Assembly (NCBI RefSeq): GCF_008017415.1
Contig: NZ_VRSV01000001.1
Location: 1,426,001 to 1,490,000, forward strand
DNA: 64,000 bases
Direction: 5' to 3'
Origin: Microbacterium hatanonis
GTDB taxonomy: Bacteria > Actinomycetota > Actinomycetes > Actinomycetales > Microbacteriaceae
The translations under genes were made by a program, and so were the position numbers. Under the pieces are notes generated by a model that did not search any database, was not told where the DNA came from, and worked only from the letters and a program-made list of their open reading frames with translations. The number at the start of each line of letters is the position of its first letter. Positions within the stretch are counted from its first letter, which is position 1. Below, in pieces: positions 55,742 to 64,000 of this stretch.

Positions 55742-56788
55742 ATGCCTTCCGACGCACCTGAGCGCCCCAAGATCCTGTGGCTCGCCCGTCTCGAGCGACG
55801 CTTCCACTCGTGGCGGGAGCGTCGCGCCCGCGGGCGCGGCCTCGTGCCGACGGCGACCGGCTTCCCCGGATACGGCAGCGAGGAGTGGGTGCGGGTCCTC
55901 GGCCGCGTTCTCATCGTCCCGGCCGTGAAGCGCACCTCGTCCGGCGAGTACTCCAGCGTCCGCGGGTGGCGGAGCTTCGCGGCCGTTCCGGTCGCGTTCG
56001 CGCAGGTGACGGTCACCATCGAAGGCGAGCGGCACGACGTGCGCGCCGACCGCGGCGGGGTCATCGACACGGTCCTCCCGGCCCGTCTCGCACCGGGGTG
56101 GCAGACGATCATGGTGGCCGTCGAGGACGGCGAGCCGGTCGAGTCGCGGGTGTTCATCGTGGCCTCCGGCGTCCGCTTCGGACTGGTCTCGGACGTCGAC
56201 GACACCGTCATGGTGACCGCTCTCCCCCGGCCCCTCCTCGCCGCGTGGAACTCCTTCGTCGTCGACGAGCACGCCCGTCAGCCCGTACCCGGCATGGCGG
56301 TCATGCTCGAGCGGCTGTCCCGTGAGCACCCCGGTTCGCCGGTCATCTATCTGTCCACGGGAGCCTGGAACGTCGCGCCCACGCTGATCAGGTTCCTTCA
56401 CCGTCACCTGTACCCCGCGGGGGCCATCCTGCTCACCGACTGGGGCCCGACCCACGACCGATGGTTCCGCAGCGGTCAGGATCACAAGAAGACGAACCTG
56501 CGGCGGCTGGCCGAGGAGTTCCCCGACATCCGGTGGCTGCTCGTCGGAGACGACGGTCAGCACGACGACGAGATCTACACGGGGTTCGCGATCGATCACC
56601 CCGCCAACGTCGCAGGGGTGGCGATCCGCAAGCTCTCACCCGCCGAGGCGGTGCTCGCGGGTGGCCGCACGGTCGTCGACGATCACTCTGCAGCAGAGGT
56701 CCCCTGGGTCACCGCATCGGACGGCGCAGGGCTGCTCGACCGGCTCGCCGCTGTCGGGATCGCCGCGGAGGACGACACCGAGAAGTGA
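55742..56788 (+). CDS. App1-like phosphatidate phosphatase (DUF2183)
   Basis: A 348-residue protein. The N-terminal part (about 55-140) is a beta-rich domain. The HAD-like DUF2183 domain begins GLVSDVDDTVMVT near 149, with the DxDxT nucleophile motif; later parts are YLSTGAWN near 202 and DQKK-like DHKK followed by LLVGDDGQHDDEIY near 263. Yeast App1 dephosphorylates phosphatidate; the bacterial substrate is unknown. No signal peptide. It is coupled to the DedA gene with a 5-base gap. Confidence 0.87.
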   Translation: MPSDAPERPKILWLARLERRFHSWRERRARGRGLVPTATGFPGYGSEEWVRVLGRVLIVPAVKRTSSGEYSSVRGWRSFAAVPVAFAQVTVTIEGERHDVRADRGGVIDTVLPARLAPGWQTIMVAVEDGEPVESRVFIVASGVRFGLVSDVDDTVMVTALPRPLLAAWNSFVVDEHARQPVPGMAVMLERLSREHPGSPVIYLSTGAWNVAPTLIRFLHRHLYPAGAILLTDWGPTHDRWFRSGQDHKKTNLRRLAEEFPDIRWLLVGDDGQHDDEIYTGFAIDHPANVAGVAIRKLSPAEAVLAGGRTVVDDHSAAEVPWVTASDGAGLLDRLAAVGIAAEDDTEK

Positions 56789-56807
56789 CGGTGTCGTAAC
56801 GCCCGTC

Positions 56808-56813
56808 TACGGT
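56808..56813 (+). promoter_or_regulatory. -10 element of the SRAP gene
   Basis: TACGGT with a 6-base spacer to ATG 56820. Confidence 0.5.
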
Positions 56814-56819
56814 GGAAGC

Positions 56820-57533
56820 ATGTGCGGTCGATTCGTGGTTGCCAATGTCGGTTCCGAGCTCGTCGGGGTCTTGCGCGTCGACGTCGAGAACGACGATCTC
56901 CCCGCCCCGTCGTACAACATCGCCCCCACGGCGTCGGCGGCGATCGTGCTCGATTCCGTGAAGACCGATCCACCCACTCGGCGGCTCGAACCGGCGCGCT
57001 GGGGCCTCGTACCGTCGTGGGCGAAAGATCCGGGGATCGGCGTCAAGGCCTTCAACGCCCGGTCGGAAGAGATCGAGAACAAGCCGATGTTCCGGGGAGC
57101 GCTCGAGAAGCGTCGCGCTATCATCCCGGCCTCGGGTTACTACGAGTGGAAGACGACCGACGACGGCAAGGTCCCCCACTACATCCACCCCGCCGACGGA
57201 TCACCGCTGTTCTTCGCCGGGCTCTACGAGTGGTGGAAGAACCCCGAGCTCGCCGACGACGATCCGGCTCGGTGGATGCTGAGCTTCACCATCCTCACCC
57301 GCGCCTCGATCGGTCGGCTGGGGTCGATCCACGATCGGATGCCGTTGTTCATGGACGCCGACTACGCCGACGCGTGGCTCGACCCGTCGACCGACAACGT
57401 CGGCGACATCCTCGATGCCGCCATCGATGCTGCGCCCACGGTCGCCGACACGCTCGACGACCACGTCGTCTCCACGGCAGTCGGCAACGTACGCAACAAC
57501 TCCCCGGAGCTGATCGAGCCGGTCGACGAGTGA
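56820..57533 (+). CDS. SOS response-associated peptidase-type (SRAP/YedK) protein
   Basis: A 237-residue SRAP-domain protein. It begins MCGRF, so Cys2 is exposed after Met removal and can crosslink abasic sites in single-stranded DNA. Asn in YNIAPT near 33, Glu in SGYYEW near 101 and His in SIHDRMP near 165 complete the active site. It protects abasic sites during replication. TACGGT ends 6 bases upstream. It overlaps the next gene, a glycosylase-like protein whose activity would create such sites. Confidence 0.95.
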   Translation: MCGRFVVANVGSELVGVLRVDVENDDLPAPSYNIAPTASAAIVLDSVKTDPPTRRLEPARWGLVPSWAKDPGIGVKAFNARSEEIENKPMFRGALEKRRAIIPASGYYEWKTTDDGKVPHYIHPADGSPLFFAGLYEWWKNPELADDDPARWMLSFTILTRASIGRLGSIHDRMPLFMDADYADAWLDPSTDNVGDILDAAIDAAPTVADTLDDHVVSTAVGNVRNNSPELIEPVDE

Positions 57534-58408
57534 CGTCGCCCACGCAACGGAGTCCGACCTCGATCGCCCTGGGCGGCGACGAATGGCGCGCGATCGCCCA
57601 GACGCACGCGGCACGCGCCGATGCCCTCACGGCGGGCCGGCGAGCCCGGGCATCGCGCGGTGAGACGCATCCGGTCGATGACTTCCTGTTCACGTACTAC
57701 TCGTACAAGCCGGCGGTGCTGCGGCGGTGGCATCCCGGTGCCGGTGTCGAGCTCGCCGATGCCGATGAGCGCGCCGGATGGCGGTGGTACCGGTCCAACG
57801 GCTACGGCGGTGTCGTCGTCGACGTCGACGCGTTCCGAGCGGATCGCGGCGATCTGATCACGGCCGTCTTCCGCCTTCTCCGGGCGACATCGCAGCGCCC
57901 GGCCCATTTCGGATGCTTCGGGCTCCACGAGTGGGCGATGGTGTACCGAGACGCCGCGCCCCGCCACGACGTCCCGCTGCGCCTGAGCGCAGCGGAAACC
58001 GATGCCGTGGTCGAAGCATCCGAACTTCGCTGCACCCATTTCGACGCGTACCGGTTCTTCACCGACGCTGCGGTGCCGCGCAACCACGAGCCCCTCAGTC
58101 GCGACCTGCAGGTCGCCCGCGAGCAACCGGGCTGCCTGCACGCGGGCATGGATCTTTACAAGTGGGCGATGAAGCTGGGGCCCGTCGTGCCGGGTGAGCT
58201 GCTGCTCGACGCGTTCGCACTCGCGCGCGACATCCGCACGCTCGACATGCAGGCCTCACCGTACGACCTACGCAACTGGGGCTACGAGCCGGTGACGATC
58301 GAGACGGTCGAGGGAAAGACCGAATACGGGCGGCGCCAGCGCGCATTCAGCGCGCGAGCCAGCGAGATCAGGGCGCACCTGCTCGCGAGACTCGACGGCG
58401 TGTCTTAG
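57530..58408 (+). CDS. Putative 3-methyladenine DNA glycosylase-like protein
   Basis: A 292-residue protein often labelled 3-methyladenine DNA glycosylase in actinobacteria; activity is not established for this family. Conserved-looking parts are FLFTYYSYKPAVLRRWHPG near 45, HFGCFGLHEWAM near 126 and PGCLHAGMDLYKWAMK near 200. The GTG start overlaps the SRAP stop by four bases (GTGA). The pairing of a base-excision candidate with an abasic-site sensor is suggestive. Its stop overlaps the small gene on the other strand. Confidence 0.75.
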   Translation: MTSPTQRSPTSIALGGDEWRAIAQTHAARADALTAGRRARASRGETHPVDDFLFTYYSYKPAVLRRWHPGAGVELADADERAGWRWYRSNGYGGVVVDVDAFRADRGDLITAVFRLLRATSQRPAHFGCFGLHEWAMVYRDAAPRHDVPLRLSAAETDAVVEASELRCTHFDAYRFFTDAAVPRNHEPLSRDLQVAREQPGCLHAGMDLYKWAMKLGPVVPGELLLDAFALARDIRTLDMQASPYDLRNWGYEPVTIETVEGKTEYGRRQRAFSARASEIRAHLLARLDGVS

Positions 58409-58575
58409 CCCCATCCACCCGAGTTACGGGTGGAGCGCATGTCGAACTGAATTCGCGTCATGGGATCTTGCTCTCCCACCTCGCGCTGCCTCTGCATCTC
58501 CTCGCGGCTCAGCGGCCGTCCGGTGAACACCCAGATCAGGCGTCGCCAGAACGAGGGCTTCTTCTGATCGGTCAT
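58405..58575 (-). CDS. 56-residue conserved-looking small protein
   Basis: A small frame beginning MTDQKKPSFWRRLIW. An amphipathic basic-aromatic N-terminal helix is followed by a charged Arg/Glu/Gln segment (SREEMQRQRE) and a tail ending SGGWG. A perfect GGAGG lies 5 bases before the ATG, which strongly supports translation. It may bind the membrane surface through its Trp-rich N-terminus. It overlaps the end of the convergent glycosylase-like gene by 4 bases. The function is unknown. Confidence 0.65.
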   Translation of the reverse strand: MTDQKKPSFWRRLIWVFTGRPLSREEMQRQREVGEQDPMTRIQFDMRSTRNSGGWG

Positions 58576-58653
58576 CAAGGCCTCCGTTTCTCTGTGACTC
58601 CTCCAGCCTGCACAATCGACGCTCGCGCGTCCAGGCCTTGCGAACGGTGCCGT

Positions 58654-59421
58654 TCACCGAACCTCAGATGTCGTGACGAGCTTCGTCCACGGACCGTCCG
58701 GCACATCGGCCTCATCGACGAACGCCCAATCGACGTGATCGCCGTCCCCGTCGAGCTCGTCGAACCCGAGGCATCCGTTGAGCGCGGGCGAGACATCCAG
58801 CCCCGCGCCGTTGAACCGTTCGTTCGCCGGTCGCTGATCGTCGGTCCCGAAGACGTACGCCGCATCGGCGTACTCCCCCGGCCCCGCATCCTCGATCTGG
58901 CCGTAACACACACGGCCGTTCCTGTGGAGGACCACCCATCGGTTCTTCATGAGGCTGCGCGACCGATCGTCGATCGAGGGCGCATAGGCCGGCTCGTTCG
59001 CCCAGGGAACCACCCCGCCGCGGAGTGCGAAAGCCGATCCGTCGTTCACATCGTCGAACGGGAGGTCGAGATAGAACGGATTCTCGCGAGGCGTCATAGT
59101 GCGCGGGAAGAACCCGTTCTCTGCCGTGCGCGGTTCGGTGACGCACTCGCCCGTCGCATCCGTGACTCCATCGCATCCGCCGTACGACGCCATCCAGTCG
59201 GAGTCGTAGGTCGAGAACCGCTGGCTCCCATCCGGCGCGCTCGGGTCGAACACCTCGCCGATCCAGAAGGTCGTCGCCACGATGCCGGTATGCCGGGGAT
59301 AGCCCGTCTCGGGAAGACCCCCGCCCCGCGTCATGAGCGGCACCGTGACGACAGCGGCGGCCACGGCGAGGAGAGGGACGGCGACCGCCACCAGGACGAC
59401 CGCCGTCCCTCTCCGCCCCAC
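58654..59421 (-). CDS. Membrane-anchored secreted protein, possible double-psi beta-barrel
   Basis: A 255-residue protein with an N-terminal anchor or signal (about 9-32) and an external part with six Cys. Residues about 170-250 (VCYGQIEDAGP, YVFG, NGAGLDVSPALNGCLG, GDHVDWAFV) recall the double-psi beta-barrel of RlpA and expansin-like wall proteins. That reading is an inference from pattern only. The GTG at 59421 lies 4 bases after the deacetylase stop, so it is the last gene of the polysaccharide operon. Confidence 0.65.
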   Translation of the reverse strand: MGRRGTAVVLVAVAVPLLAVAAAVVTVPLMTRGGGLPETGYPRHTGIVATTFWIGEVFDPSAPDGSQRFSTYDSDWMASYGGCDGVTDATGECVTEPRTAENGFFPRTMTPRENPFYLDLPFDDVNDGSAFALRGGVVPWANEPAYAPSIDDRSRSLMKNRWVVLHRNGRVCYGQIEDAGPGEYADAAYVFGTDDQRPANERFNGAGLDVSPALNGCLGFDELDGDGDHVDWAFVDEADVPDGPWTKLVTTSEVR

Positions 59422-59425
59422 CGTG

Positions 59426-60859
59426 TCACTCGCCCTCGAGGTCTTGCGCGACCTCTGGGGCTCCCGTCGGCGGTTGCACGGCGATCCGACTGCTCGCACC
59501 CGGGACGGCGGTCTGCGCCGACGTCGCGGCGGGCGCACCGGTCGAATCGTACATCGACACGTCATCCGTCTGCAGAGTGCCGTTCGAGAACACGTTGAGC
59601 GCGAAACTGATGCCCGTGTACCCGGCGGGGATTGCGGGAGTGGTCCATTCCGCCTGCGTGTACGCCGACGCCGCCGAGAACCAGGGGCTCGACGTCCAGT
59701 ACTGCCAGACACCGGTGGATGCGCGCAGATATACCGCGAACTGCGTGACGGCGGTCGAGGTGTACCAGCTACGCAGCGAGTAGGTGTGTCCCGTGACGAC
59801 CGTCGGCGCACACGCACCGAGATCGAACTGGGGAAGCAGCTTCGCATCGCCCGAGACGTAGTTCGACATCGAGACCCGGCTCGCCACCGAGCCACCATGC
59901 GCCGGCGATCCCTTGCTGAAGGCAGCGGTGTTCTGTCCCCATCCGCCCTGCATCCAGCAAGAGGGCGCCCCCGCTGTCAACGTCTCCATCCCGGGGTTCT
60001 TGATCGCATTCACGCCCGCCGCGGCCGCGGGCACGACGGGGCCGTTCACCACCGGTTTGGCGGTTCCCCCGACCGCGTCTCCCACCGTCTTCACGACGGT
60101 GTTGGCCGCGGCCATGTGCTGCTTCAGCCACGACAGGAACTGGTCGAGCAGCGCCGGACTGATCGCGATGTCGGTGCACGCGTTGTCGCAGACGTCATGG
60201 AACGTGTACTGCACCCATCCGCCGGTGGACTCGGCATTCAGCACGCCCTGCTTGAGGTCGTCCAACGTCCAGTTCGCTTCGAACTGTGGCAATGCCTTGG
60301 TGCCGAACCGGTCGGACGGAGGCAAGGTCTCAGCGACATCGCAGTCCTGGCAGTCGAATCGTGTGCGGAGGTCGCCCAGGAGTCGGGCCGATCGGTAGCC
60401 GCAATCGGAGGCCGCCTTCTCCACCGCCGGCGACGCCGACGCGAAGGGATAGGCGAAGCTGCGCAGCGTGAAGCCCCAGGAGGTGAGCGTGCTGCGGTCG
60501 GTGCAGATCTGCCGCTTCGCTTCGTCGGCGGGCAGTGTGGCGAGGTCGGGGTGGTTCACGGTGTGACCGCCGATCTCGTGCCCGGCCGCCTTCAACGAGT
60601 CGAGGTCGGACCGCGTCATGTACCCGGCGGCGCCCACGAACCCCGAAGGGATGAAGAAGGTCGCCTTCATCCCGTACTTCTGGAGAATCGGGAGCGCGCT
60701 CAGCTGGCTCGCGTCGGCATCGTCGAACGTGAGGCTGACGGTGGTGCGCGGGCCGGCGGCCGTCGCTGGGGGAACAGCGGCGGCCGTCGAGAGGAAAGCC
60801 GTCACGGCGAGGATGGCGAAGCCGCCCGCGATCGTCCGGCGAAGACGTGAGGTGAACAT
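59426..60859 (-). CDS. Secreted polysaccharide deacetylase with carbohydrate-binding tail
   Basis: A 477-residue exported protein. A signal peptide ends near AATAA-like PATAA at 31-35. The NodB domain (about 38-255) has SLTFDDAD near 43 with the metal Asp and HTVNHPDL near 96 with the two His. Residues about 280-440 (NPGMETL, CWMQGGWGQNT) look like a jelly-roll carbohydrate-binding module. It would remove acetyl groups from a surface glycan. An AAGGAAG site is 6 bases before the ATG. Confidence 0.88.
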   Translation of the reverse strand: MFTSRLRRTIAGGFAILAVTAFLSTAAAVPPATAAGPRTTVSLTFDDADASQLSALPILQKYGMKATFFIPSGFVGAAGYMTRSDLDSLKAAGHEIGGHTVNHPDLATLPADEAKRQICTDRSTLTSWGFTLRSFAYPFASASPAVEKAASDCGYRSARLLGDLRTRFDCQDCDVAETLPPSDRFGTKALPQFEANWTLDDLKQGVLNAESTGGWVQYTFHDVCDNACTDIAISPALLDQFLSWLKQHMAAANTVVKTVGDAVGGTAKPVVNGPVVPAAAAGVNAIKNPGMETLTAGAPSCWMQGGWGQNTAAFSKGSPAHGGSVASRVSMSNYVSGDAKLLPQFDLGACAPTVVTGHTYSLRSWYTSTAVTQFAVYLRASTGVWQYWTSSPWFSAASAYTQAEWTTPAIPAGYTGISFALNVFSNGTLQTDDVSMYDSTGAPAATSAQTAVPGASSRIAVQPPTGAPEVAQDLEGE

Positions 60860-60878
60860 GAAATCTTCCTTCTGGGGA

Positions 60879-62675
60879 TCAGTCGACGGTGACGGACTTG
60901 GCGAGGTTGCGCGGTTTGTCGACGTTGCGGTCGAGACGAATCGCGAGTGAACGGGCGAACAGCTGCAGGGGGACGACGGCCTCGAGCGGGCCCCAAGGCG
61001 GTGCGGGTCGGAGGTCACCGACCGGATCCGGTCCGACGCCCGCGATGCGGACGACGCGTCCTCCGCGCGCGAGCACCTCAGCGATGTTGATGTCGAGACG
61101 CCGGTCGCCGACGTCGACGGCCAACACCGGGGTCCCGTTCTCTACGAGTGCGAGCGGGCCGTGCTTCAGTTCGCCCGCAGGCTGGTGCTCGGCCCACCGG
61201 TAGGTGAGCTCCTTGAGCTTCAGCGCTCCTTCCGCGGCGTACACCACACCGGAGCCTCGGCCGAGAAAGAGGAATCCCGACGCATCGGCGAACTCCTCCG
61301 TGAGGAGGGGGATGCTGTCCGACCAGCCGCGCAACGCCGCATCCAGTCTCAGCGGGGTCTCGGTCAACGCCTCCAGGGCTGCACGGGCATCCACTCGATC
61401 GACCCGTGCCGACCCGCACAGGCCCGACAGCGCGACGGCGACTCCCGTCATGACCTGGGCGACGAAGGTCTTGGTCGCGGCGACCCCAATCTCGACACCG
61501 GCGAGGCAATCGATCACCGCATCCGCCTCCCGCGCGAGCGAGGAGTAGGGGTTGTTGGTGAGGGCGAGCAGCGTGCGGTCGGGAAACGACAAGGCATCGA
61601 GCGCGCGAAGGATGTCTGCTGTCTCGCCGGACTGGCTGATCGCTATGACCAGGGTGTGCGGTTCCGGTACGAACGAGGACGCCTCGCTCGCGACCAGGGC
61701 AGTGACGGGCAGGTGGCCGAGATCGGAGAACACACGGCCGATCGCGATGCCCGCGTGCAACGAGGTACCGCATCCCAGTACGACGACGCGATGGATGCGG
61801 TCGAAGCCGGCCAGCCCCAGAGAGCGCCACAGCGATCCGTCCGCGATGCCCCCGGCGAACGCGTCGAGGACTCGGGCGGCGACGGCGGGTTGTTCGTCGA
61901 TCTCGTTGCCCATGTGGTCGTCGAACCGTCCTCCGTGCTCCGCGGTCGCGCGCCATCGCACGGGAGAAGACGACGGGCCGGCGGAGCGGGCGCCCCCGTC
62001 CCACCAGGTCGCACCGCCCCGCCCGATCTCGACGACGTCGGAGGAGCGGAGCACCTGATAGGCGTCCACGCGGTCGGAGATGGCGGTGATGTCGCTGGCG
62101 ACGAAGGTGCCCTCCGGAGTCGTCGAGACGATCAGCGGCGACCCCTGGGCGGTGGCCGCGACCGTTCCCGTCCGCGCGTCCATCGCGACGATCGCCCACG
62201 ACCCTTCGAGCCGGGCGGTCGCGCTCGTGAGGGCAACCGCGATCGAGGAGCCCTCCTCGACGAACTCCTCGACCAGGTGCGCGATGACCTCCGAATCCAC
62301 CTCGCCCACGAGGCGGTGGCCCCGAGCGGCGAGCTCGCGCCGCAGGACGTCGGCGTTCGCGATGACGCCGTTGTGCGCGATGCTCACCGCACCGTGGCAG
62401 TCGGAGAGGGGATGCGCGTTCACTTCGGTGACCGCGCCGTGCGTGGCCCACCGCGTATGTCCGATCGCGGTGCCGCTGGTCTGCAGATCGGCTCTCACCA
62501 GAAGGGAGGTGAGCGCGACGACACCGCCGACCGTCTTCTCGGTCTCGATCTCGCCGTCAGGGGTGAGTACGGCGATCCCCGCGGAATCGTAGCCGCGGTA
62601 CTCCAGGAGACCCAACGCGTGGAAGACGAGCGGTGCGGCCGGACGCAGACCGACGTAGGCGACGATGCCGCACAT
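60879..62675 (-). CDS. glmS: Glutamine-fructose-6-phosphate aminotransferase
   Basis: A 598-residue enzyme that makes glucosamine-6-phosphate. Cys2 starts the glutaminase domain (MCGIVAYVG), with HTRWATHG near 73 and HNGVIAN near 100. Two SIS domains follow (GCGTSLHAG near 299; SQSGETADI near 346; ELKHGPLAL near 496), and it ends DKPRNLAKSVTVD as expected. It is embedded in a polysaccharide operon, so it may be an extra, dedicated copy. It overlaps the epimerase stop by one base. Confidence 0.93.
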   Translation of the reverse strand: MCGIVAYVGLRPAAPLVFHALGLLEYRGYDSAGIAVLTPDGEIETEKTVGGVVALTSLLVRADLQTSGTAIGHTRWATHGAVTEVNAHPLSDCHGAVSIAHNGVIANADVLRRELAARGHRLVGEVDSEVIAHLVEEFVEEGSSIAVALTSATARLEGSWAIVAMDARTGTVAATAQGSPLIVSTTPEGTFVASDITAISDRVDAYQVLRSSDVVEIGRGGATWWDGGARSAGPSSSPVRWRATAEHGGRFDDHMGNEIDEQPAVAARVLDAFAGGIADGSLWRSLGLAGFDRIHRVVVLGCGTSLHAGIAIGRVFSDLGHLPVTALVASEASSFVPEPHTLVIAISQSGETADILRALDALSFPDRTLLALTNNPYSSLAREADAVIDCLAGVEIGVAATKTFVAQVMTGVAVALSGLCGSARVDRVDARAALEALTETPLRLDAALRGWSDSIPLLTEEFADASGFLFLGRGSGVVYAAEGALKLKELTYRWAEHQPAGELKHGPLALVENGTPVLAVDVGDRRLDINIAEVLARGGRVVRIAGVGPDPVGDLRPAPPWGPLEAVVPLQLFARSLAIRLDRNVDKPRNLAKSVTVD

Positions 62676-63697
62676 CAGTCGGACGTTCCCACGCCACCGG
62701 CGCGCGCGAGGGGCATGAGCTCGTCGCTGATCCGGTCCCGCGTGACCAGATCGGCCGCGACGAGGAGGATGGACGTTCCGAGCGAGGTGTGGGGGTGGTA
62801 GCCGACCAGGTCGTGCGCGCGGGAGTTGTCAGGCACGCGCCGCCGCATGTCTTCGAAGCCGGCGCTGTAGGCGCGCTCGTACGGGATGAACTCGATCGTG
62901 CTCGTGCTCTCGACGATCTCGATGATCTCGCGGGCGAGTTCCACGATCGCGATCTCGCGTGCCCCGCCCAGGTTGTACGCCTGGCCGCGGGAGCGCGGAT
63001 CGCGTTCGATGGCGACCATCGCCGGCACCACGTCGCCGACCGCCGAGAAGCATCGTGTCTGCATCCCGTCGCCGAAGACGCTCAGCGGATCACCGCGCAG
63101 CGCCTGCCCGACGAGGTTCGGGACGACCATGCCGTATCGCCCCGTCTGTCGGGGACCGATCGTGTTGAACAGGCGCACGATCGATACCTCGAGGCCCTCT
63201 TCGTCGGCGTAGGCCTTTGCGAACGCCTCGTCGATGCCTTTGGCCGCCGCGTAGCTCCACCGCGACTTCAGCGGCGACCCGAGAATCCGGTCGGCGTCTT
63301 CGTCCAGCCGGTCTGCGGTGTTCTTCCCGTAGATCTCGCTGGTCGAGACCAACAGGACCGATGCCTCGCTCTCCACCGCGGCGGCCAGGACGTTCTCGGT
63401 TCCGTGGATGTTGGTGCGCAGGCCCTGAAGGGGATGTTCCACGATGAGCTTGACCCCCACGGCAGCCGCGAGGTGGAACACGCGGTCGCATCCGCGCATG
63501 GCTTCTCGCACCGTACGGGCGTTGAGGACCGAGCCATGCACGATCGTGAGTCGATCGTGTCCGGCGACGGCTCGCAGGTTGCGAGGAGAGCCGGTCGACA
63601 TGTCGTCGAGCACGACGACCTCGTCGCCCGACGCGAGCAGGTGCTCGGTGAGGTGGCTGCCGACGAAGCCGGCGCCTCCGGTGATCAGCGTACGCAT
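62675..63697 (-). CDS. NAD-dependent nucleotide-sugar epimerase/dehydratase
   Basis: A 340-residue extended short-chain dehydrogenase. GGAGFVGSH near 7 binds NAD, STSEIYG near 118 supplies the catalytic Ser/Thr, and YAAAK near 149 the Tyr and Lys. NTIGPRQTGRYGMVVP near 178 fits UDP-sugar epimerases or UDP-glucuronate decarboxylases. The product sugar cannot be fixed from sequence. It follows the dehydrogenase by 18 bases and overlaps glmS by one, so the three supply modified sugar nucleotides together. Confidence 0.88.
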   Translation of the reverse strand: MRTLITGGAGFVGSHLTEHLLASGDEVVVLDDMSTGSPRNLRAVAGHDRLTIVHGSVLNARTVREAMRGCDRVFHLAAAVGVKLIVEHPLQGLRTNIHGTENVLAAAVESEASVLLVSTSEIYGKNTADRLDEDADRILGSPLKSRWSYAAAKGIDEAFAKAYADEEGLEVSIVRLFNTIGPRQTGRYGMVVPNLVGQALRGDPLSVFGDGMQTRCFSAVGDVVPAMVAIERDPRSRGQAYNLGGAREIAIVELAREIIEIVESTSTIEFIPYERAYSAGFEDMRRRVPDNSRAHDLVGYHPHTSLGTSILLVAADLVTRDRISDELMPLARAGGVGTSD

Positions 63698-63715
63698 CTC
63701 GATTCTCCCGACGTC

Positions 63716-64000
63716 TCAGACCAGCACACGGCCGGCGATATCCGCGCTGCGATACGTGGCGTCGAGGACGACGCCCGCCTCAGCCAGCCACGACAGATCC
63801 GCGTCGGCGTGGCGCGTGTGGATCAGCACGAGGTCGGGGACCACCTCACCTGGTTCGTCGAGCGACGTCAGCACCGTCCCCGACGCGAGCCGCAGCGAAG
63901 GAACGCGGCTATCGAGGTACTGCACGTCGACGCCGAGATCAGCCAGCGCCTCGATGATCTCGATCGCGGGGGATTCCCGGAGGTCCGCGACGTCGGGCTT
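63716..64000 (-). CDS. UDP-glucose/GDP-mannose dehydrogenase family protein (C-terminal part)
   Basis: The last 94 residues of a gene that enters from the right. KPDVADLRESPAIEII is the start of the C-terminal UDP-binding domain of nucleotide-sugar dehydrogenases, in the style of UDP-N-acetylglucosamine 6-dehydrogenase (WbpA/TuaD class). The enzyme oxidises a UDP-sugar to a uronic acid. It is the first visible gene of the operon that continues into the epimerase and glmS. Confidence 0.85.
   Translation of the reverse strand, partial: KPDVADLRESPAIEIIEALADLGVDVQYLDSRVPSLRLASGTVLTSLDEPGEVVPDLVLIHTRHADADLSWLAEAGVVLDATYRSADIAGRVLV

Noticed and set aside
59333..60850. 505-codon plus-strand frame over the deacetylase
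   Set aside because: Antisense shadow without motifs.
62676..62800. glmS ribozyme or riboswitch before glmS
   Set aside because: glmS starts inside the stop of the upstream gene, so there is no leader to hold one.

Overview
The window is high-GC actinobacterial DNA, most likely from Microbacteriaceae and probably Microbacterium. The reasons are its base composition, frequent GTG starts, the order fabD-fabH-acpP-fabF-DUF3145, the dnaG-dgt-dus and lepA-hemW-hrcA-dnaJ-rsmE-HIT-phoH-ybeY-corC-era blocks, and tRNA genes of which one encodes CCA and one does not. It is mostly core chromosome. I saw no transposase, integrase, prophage or CRISPR array.

Layout: 1-2688 is the end of the type II fatty acid synthesis operon. 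2826-4282 holds DUF3145 and a putative non-heme iron dioxygenase. 4439-11446 is an accessory-looking stretch: a DUF262/DUF1524 protein with a degraded nuclease motif, an Ntn hydrolase, a cupin plus alpha/beta hydrolase pair, two tiny membrane proteins, an orphan Imm5-like immunity protein and a lipoprotein. It contains a 3' tRNA fragment and ends at an intact tRNA-Met. 11475-17254 carries a DMT transporter, peptide deformylase, tRNA-Asn, a fatty acyl-AMP ligase, a flavin monooxygenase, a small membrane protein and an ABC ATPase. 17288-21655 is dnaG-dgt-dus.

21715-26429 holds glutathione peroxidase, a DsbA-like protein, a PIG-L lipoprotein, uppS-recO and a TRIC-like channel. 26535-32559 is the leuA-era-corC-ybeY-phoH-HIT block, with a leucine-rich leader peptide in front of leuA. 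32609-39387 holds rsmE-dnaJ-hrcA (with CIRCE), hemW, DUF1990 and lepA. An aminotransferase diverges at 40560 from a giant cell-wall nuclease/5'-nucleotidase (40742-45658). Then come rpsT, holA-comEC-comEA, leuS, pabB, dedA, an App1-like phosphatase, an SRAP protein and a DNA glycosylase-like protein. The right end (58654-64000) is a minus-strand surface-polysaccharide operon: nucleotide-sugar dehydrogenase, epimerase, glmS, NodB deacetylase and a secreted protein.

Three regulatory signals stand out. First, about twenty starts are preceded at 5-7 nt (usually exactly 6) by a TANNNT-type -10 hexamer, which predicts leaderless mRNAs. Second, a leaderless leuA leader peptide has five Leu in its first eight residues and overlaps a strong hairpin. 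Third, an 11-nt-spaced TTACC direct repeat lies upstream of the nuclease/nucleotidase and resembles a PHO box.
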